Below are positions 30,607 through 34,935 of a stretch of DNA of 34,935 nucleotides, piece after piece. Under the pieces are notes generated by a model. That model saw only the letters and a list, made by a program, of their open reading frames with translations, did not search any database and was not told the origin of the DNA. Source of the stretch: Cytauxzoon felis (Eukaryota > Apicomplexa > Aconoidasida > Piroplasmida > Theileriidae). The stretch covers positions 1-34,935 of the forward strand of contig JAIQCW010000075.1 of NCBI GenBank assembly GCA_020283715.1, in the 5' to 3' direction. Both the position numbers and the translations under genes were made by a program. Position 1 is the first letter of the stretch. Every line of letters begins with the position of its first letter.

Positions 30607-31336
30607 TTATTGAATATTACATGTTGCATTTTGAGTACATGAATCACCTGATAAGCATCCGAAGAAATTTCGATCATTTTTTCTAGATGAGACCTTATTA
30701 TTGAAATCGGTAGCACTAATATGAGCTTCATCTGGTGGTGTAAATACATCAGCTCTAGATTTTATATTATGAATTTCTTGTAATAAAAATTCGAAAATAT
30801 TTTTAACATTATATGCTGTAACAGCAGATGCTTCATAAAAATTTAAATTATGTTCTTCTGCAAATTTAGATGCTTGATCATAATGAACTTGTCTAACTGA
30901 TGGATCATTTTCGATTAAATCTCTTTTATTACCAACTAATACAACAACTATATCACTTTCAGCTGTTTGTCTAAGCTCTTCTAGCCATTTTTGACAATTA
31001 TGAAATGTTTGTCTATTTGTAATATCATAAACCAGCAATGCTCCTACCGCTCTACGATAATGTGCGCTAGTTATACTGCGATATCGTTCTTGTCCGGCTG
31101 TATCCCATATTTGTGCTTTAACTGTACCACCACTTGCTAATGGTACAGTTCTTGTAGCAAATTCTACACCAATTGTAGCTTTAGGTTGTGTAGGCAATGT
31201 CCCTTTAATATATTGACATAATAAATGTGACTTTCCTATTAAAGATAATAATTATTCATACATTTATATACTTACCTACAGTTGCATCTCCAAGAAGTAT
31301 TATCTTATATACATGATCATATTCATCTTGCGGCAT
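30607..31336 (-). CDS. Rab11-like GTPase (probably apicomplexan Rab11B)
   Basis: Vesicle-traffic GTPase. Exons 31276-31336 and 30607-31235 (intron 40 bp) give 229 aa; the first exon is needed for the P-loop, which spans the junction (GDATVGKS). Other motifs: switch I ATIGVEFATRT, switch II WDTAGQERYRSITSAHYRRA, G4 GNKRDL, G5 EASAV. IGVEFATR and AHYRRAVGALLVYDIT place it in the Rab11 group, and the GGTVKAQIWDTAG stretch resembles apicomplexan Rab11B, which helps build the inner membrane complex. The C-terminus is odd: instead of a double-Cys prenyl motif it ends CTQNATCNIQ, whose last four residues form a CaaX box. I could not find a splice choice giving CC or CxC. Confidence 0.92.
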
Positions 31337-31778
31337 TTTACACACCTCAATTTATTATACAATGTGTTTATATACCCATACAACGATCCACACATTCAAC
31401 TAATTCCAGTAACTAGGAAATAATTACGGAATATTATTATACCAAATCATGTAATTAATTATATAAAATTGACATTACATGTGTATGTGTATACTAATTA
31501 TTAGCTAGAATACCCAAATCAAGTTCATATCTTTCAATGAAATCATGCCTAAAATGTATTGTCTATTGCCTTATTTATACATTTAAATATCCTATATAAA
31601 TATCTATTGTATAAATATTAAATATTACTTACAAACATCTGACATGGTATTGATAAAAATCATATCGTATATCTGAGGTGTAATTATGCGGTGCCATGTT
31701 GACATCACAAAATCTCTAGGGGTAACCAGTGTTTCTAATTAAAATTTTCGCGCCATTTGACAATAATATTTTCTAAAA
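31337..31778. promoter_or_regulatory. Divergent promoter region (Rab11-like / proteasome beta1)
   Basis: 442 bp between divergent start codons with no element copy and no coding region. A GC-richer part near 31690-31760 (gcggtgccatgttgac; ttttcgcgccattt) lies just upstream of the proteasome gene. Promoter role inferred from position. Confidence 0.4.
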
Positions 31779-32576
31779 ATGATATTATCTAAGGAAGTTT
31801 GTGATTATGATGGTTTTTTTAAGGGTGGTTGTATTGATGATGTATTGTCTGGTCATATGAGCAAAGTGGACATAAGTAGTCCAATTTCTGACCCTGTAAG
31901 TATGGGTACGACGATTATAGCTATGAAATATAATGAAGGTGTTATTTTGGCTGCTGATAGTAGAACTTCTTCCGGAAATTTGGTAGTTAATAGGGTAGCT
32001 AGGAAGATAACTCGTATATTACCTAATGTTTTTATGTTGAGATCTGGATCGGCTGCTGACTCTCAGAATTTATCTACTATTATAAGATATCATGGTAATG
32101 CATTACGTCAACAATTGAGACGTAATGGTAGATTTGAAAATGTTGTAAACTCGGGAATGGAGTTGGATACTAATGAAGAAGCATATTCTTATAAGTATGA
32201 TGATAGCGTACAAGGTCCATCTATAAAATCATTAGCTACTGCTACTCACAATTTGGTTCATGAATATAGGAATGTTTTACATTGTGGTGTAATACTTGGT
32301 GGATATGATAATGTTAATGGACCTGAAATTTATAATATTACATTAGGTGGTACTTTAGTACCAATAGAGGAATATGTAGCATCTGGATCAGGATCTGGAT
32401 TCATTTTGGCATTTTTACAAGACAATTATCATAAAGGTCTAAATAAAGATGAATGTATAGAATTATTAAAGAAGGCTATAAGATATGCTATACATAATGA
32501 TAATGCATCAGGTGGTATAATGCGTGCAGTTAATGTAACAAGAAATACTGTACATGAATATTACCTCACATTCTAA
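31779..32576 (+). CDS. PSMB6: 20S proteasome subunit beta1 (caspase-like active site)
   Basis: One of the three catalytic beta subunits of the 20S core; beta1 cleaves after acidic residues. The 265-aa precursor has a 43-residue propeptide ending SMG, with the catalytic Thr at residue 44 (GTTIIAMKY). The other active-site residues sit at the expected spacing: Asp60 (ILAADSRT, D17 in mature numbering) and Lys76 (RVARKITRI, K33). The later GSGSGF matches the S129 region. FMLRSGSAADSQ and the GG-x-MRA end fit beta1. An insertion of about 30 residues (RRNGRFENVVNSGMEL ... YDDSVQG) after the first helix is not in human PSMB6. Single exon. Confidence 0.93.
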   Translation: MILSKEVCDYDGFFKGGCIDDVLSGHMSKVDISSPISDPVSMGTTIIAMKYNEGVILAADSRTSSGNLVVNRVARKITRILPNVFMLRSGSAADSQNLSTIIRYHGNALRQQLRRNGRFENVVNSGMELDTNEEAYSYKYDDSVQGPSIKSLATATHNLVHEYRNVLHCGVILGGYDNVNGPEIYNITLGGTLVPIEEYVASGSGSGFILAFLQDNYHKGLNKDECIELLKKAIRYAIHNDNASGGIMRAVNVTRNTVHEYYLTF

Positions 32577-32735
32577 TATTATTTATAACATCTGTTGTTG
32601 TATAATTACATATTGCACCTATTTGCAGCATATAGAATCCTCAATTTACCGGTAAAATTCAACTCTTAATTAATCATTAGTAAAATATTATATTAATAAA
32701 GTTTAAAATTAAAGGCCATCGCAAATCATTAAAAA

Positions 32736-33928
32736 ATGAAGCCTTGTATGAATACATATAACATCGATGAATTAAAAGATGAGATCTATACCAACTTTTC
32801 CGGTGTAGAAGAACATCTCACCAATATTTTCAATGCTCATGATATCATCGGTGATGGACTCTTACCATATGAAGTTGTAGAAGCACTACTCAGAGATTAT
32901 TTCACCCAATGCGGACTCGTAGAATACGTCTATAATATGCTCAATCCATCAGGTTCGTAACCAAGTAATATAGTTAATTATAACATTATGTTGTCCAATC
33001 CACTCGATTCCACCTGAGGTCGTCCTGCAGATAGCTCTCCACCTGAGGTCCAATCCACCATTCGTCATCCTGCCGTCAGCTCCCTCTATTTACTTCCCCC
33101 TCCGCTTCCCAGAGATCAGCTGCGGGTAATCCACCTGTGGTTACATCCTTAACTCTACTTCCATCACTTTCGCCACGATCTCTGGGAGTGGCTCTACTCT
33201 TTAGAGATAGGTAATTGGAAGAAGCCTCCACGCCGAGTGGAAGACTAGGATGTAACCTCAGGTGGAACCTCGAATGGAAGGAAAGTATGATAAATTTCAT
33301 GTATTATATAGGTAAATTGAGTTTATCTGTGATATCATCGTATTTGGAGGGTACTCATTTGTATGATATTGACGATGATACAATGGTTACATGTGAGGAT
33401 ATGAAGACATTTGCTACATTATGGTTAAAGGTTATCAGTGATGCTTATAAGAGGGATGATTTAAAGATTCCAGATAACAGTTTTGCTTATGTAGTCAAGC
33501 CTGTCGTTCAAGGTGAGTCTATAAATCTATACCCCTTCATATTGAAGGAGGAAGATGATGTCATAATTCTTACTGGATAAATTATATATCCTTTGGTCTC
33601 ATTCTTTATGCCATTTTATATTTATTTTCCTTTAGGTGAGAATGAAAACTTTGTCGAATTAGATGTTGAAAAGATGAAATTGGAAGAGTTAAATGAGGAG
33701 CAAGTTGAAGTTGTAGAAATGTCACCTCAGGAGATTGTGGACTCGTATGTCACATCAATAATGGATGAGGTAGAAAGAAACAAGACAAATGGTATAGTAT
33801 GCTATGCATATCCAGCTGCTATAGCCCCTAATGGTGCATGTACAAGTGCCGGAGCTGTAATTCCACATCGTCGTCCACGCGCAAAAAGAGATAAGCAATC
33901 TAAACGCCCACTATTAGGGTGCTGCTAA
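32736..33928 (+). CDS. EF-hand-like protein with C-terminal Cys-Cys, unknown
   Basis: Three exons, 32736-32952, 33312-33512 and 33636-33928, give 236 aa in one frame across introns of 359 and 123 bp; the first intron carries element E16. Exon 1 has one EF-hand-like helix-loop-helix (HLTNIFNAHDIIGDGLLPYE). A second, degenerate one may follow (HLYDIDDDTMVTCEDMKTF). The middle is acidic (EKMKLEELNEEQVEVVE), and the tail is Ala/Pro then basic, ending RRPRAKRDKQSKRPLLGCC. The final Cys pair after a polybasic stretch could be lipid-modified. I do not recognise a named family; a calcium-regulated, membrane-bound role is a guess from these parts. Confidence 0.72.
32994..33279 (-). repeat. Modular inverted-arm element, copy E16, inside an intron
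   Basis: Minus orientation: ccacctgaggt, cctgcagatagct, cctgccgtcagct, arm ctccgcttcccagagatcagct, arm gccacgatctctgggagtggc, closing cctccacgccgagtgg, then cctcaggtgg. It lies wholly within the 359-bp first intron of the EF-hand-like gene. Confidence 0.87.
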
Positions 33929-34161
33929 ATATCGCATTTTGTGAGATTAGCATCTTATTTACTACAAGTGCATATATTTTTCTAATTAAAAAATAGATTT
34001 ATTTTAAAATATAAAATTATCAGTTAATTTTGTTTCACAATTTTTATTGACTCTTGGAGCTTACACATTTTGTGGGATCATATGTGTTTGGAGTAAACGT
34101 GTTAATTGATCCATTTTGTAAAATGTGTAACGTGTATTTTATTCTTTAATATTTGTTGATT

Positions 34162-34935
34162 ATGAATACAAAATCTGATGGTAAAGAGGATAAGTTAAAA
34201 ACGAAAAATACCGATTTTGATTCCACCCCCGCACCAAAGGCTAAAGATATTCTGAAAAGCGGTATATTTGGCCATAATATCAAGTTTCAAGTAGAAAAAA
34301 AACAGTCGTTGAAGGATACTGTACTAGGCCGCAAGAAACCAAAGGAAAAACAACGAGTGGAAGAAGAAGCCAAGGTTGCTGGAGACGAATCAAAAGTGGA
34401 GAATATACAATTGTCACAAAGTCCAGTTGATAACAATGAACAGAAGGAAGAAAAACAAGCGGATAAAAGTGCTACAACTGAAGTAGACAATTCGAATATT
34501 GAGGATAAAGCTGTACGATTTGTACAAGAGGAGGTGGAGGAAAAGAAGGATGAAGAGGTAGAGGAGGATGAAGGACTAGACGATGATAGAGAGGCAGATG
34601 ATGCTAAACGTAAGGAAGATAAATCATTGGTTGAAGAACAGACATCAAAGGAAACATCTACTTCTAATGATACATCATTTAATGAACATCAGTTTAATGA
34701 ACCTCCTTATGGCCTCGATGATGATGATAATAAATTAAGTTCACAACATTCATCAAAAGATACTGATGATGCACAGTTTGATAGTATAAAAACTGCCATT
34801 AGTGAAGTGGTAGTACCTACATCACGGCCTAGGTTATCTGTAAGAAGATATTTGGAATTGTCTAAAAGAAAATCAGATGTACCAGTAGTTGGTAAATATG
34901 TTGTAGCGATATCAAGTACATCTATTATATTCTTT
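34162..34935 (+). CDS. Charged, low-complexity protein, 5' part only
   Basis: Open from ATG 34162 to the window end (258 codons), 3' end missing. Very rich in Lys, Glu and Asp (EEVEEKKDEEVEEDEGLDDD), with a short ordered-looking N-terminal part (DILKSGIFGHNIKFQVEKK) and, near the cut, RPRLSVRRYLELSKRKSDVP followed by hydrophobic residues. This composition suits a nuclear or chromatin protein, but no family was recognised. The hydrophobic run at the very end could be the start of a folded domain or membrane segment. Confidence 0.65.
   Translation, partial: MNTKSDGKEDKLKTKNTDFDSTPAPKAKDILKSGIFGHNIKFQVEKKQSLKDTVLGRKKPKEKQRVEEEAKVAGDESKVENIQLSQSPVDNNEQKEEKQADKSATTEVDNSNIEDKAVRFVQEEVEEKKDEEVEEDEGLDDDREADDAKRKEDKSLVEEQTSKETSTSNDTSFNEHQFNEPPYGLDDDDNKLSSQHSSKDTDDAQFDSIKTAISEVVVPTSRPRLSVRRYLELSKRKSDVPVVGKYVVAISSTSIIFF

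Noticed and set aside
1..34935. CRISPR array, tRNA or rRNA genes
   Set aside because: The dispersed elements are not regularly spaced direct repeats with unique spacers, the genome is eukaryotic, and no tRNA cloverleaf or rRNA core sequence was seen on either strand by eye.

Overview
The window looks like nuclear DNA of a piroplasm (Apicomplexa; Theileria/Babesia group), most like the Theileria equi lineage. The evidence is AT-rich but not extreme DNA, very tight gene packing, many 35-60 bp GT-AG introns, an apicomplexan-type profilin, a bacterial-type (organellar) isoleucyl-tRNA synthetase and a large Theileria-style repeat-domain protein. The genus is an inference; no rRNA or tRNA gene is present to settle it.

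Layout from left to right: 3' end of organellar IleRS (+); mitochondrial pyruvate carrier MPC1 (-); a signal-peptide multi-pass membrane protein (-); U1-70K (+); NADH-cytochrome b5 reductase-like (+); a small basic protein (+); an 823-aa five-module repeat protein (-); an atypical small GTPase (-); TAF7 (+); a previously hidden five-exon 93-aa membrane protein (-); lariat debranching enzyme DBR1 (+); a Gemin2-like protein (-); NOP58 (+); a SulP/SLC26 anion transporter (-); a 175-aa single-TM protein (+); adenosine kinase (-); a CNNM/CorC-like CBS-domain membrane protein (-); profilin (+); NOP2 rRNA methyltransferase (+); a Rab11-like GTPase (-); 20S proteasome beta1 (+); an EF-hand-like protein ending in Cys-Cys (+); and the start of a charged protein (+). 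Splicing (U1-70K, DBR1, Gemin2) and rRNA maturation (NOP58, NOP2) are well represented, but the genes look like an ordinary core mix, not a pathway cluster.

The striking feature is a family of GC-richer, modular, inverted-arm repeat elements, about 16 blocks in 35 kb. Each block has inverted terminal modules (a ccacNtgaggt-type box plus a cttgcagacagct, cctgccgtcagct or ccactcgccgtgg box), two related inner arms facing each other, and a variable spacer. They occupy 6 of 7 convergent gene gaps but only 1 of 7 divergent gaps, fill all three of the largest introns, and at least once (DBR1) run through a conserved gene in frame. Two copies share a 161-bp identical AT-rich core 12 kb apart, which points to recent movement or conversion. 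In two genes the element supplies the end of the protein or its stop codon. This element family is the best candidate for a previously undescribed system here; whether it is undescribed cannot be established without a database search.

Exon structures below were worked out by eye from splice consensus, reading-frame continuity and protein motifs.
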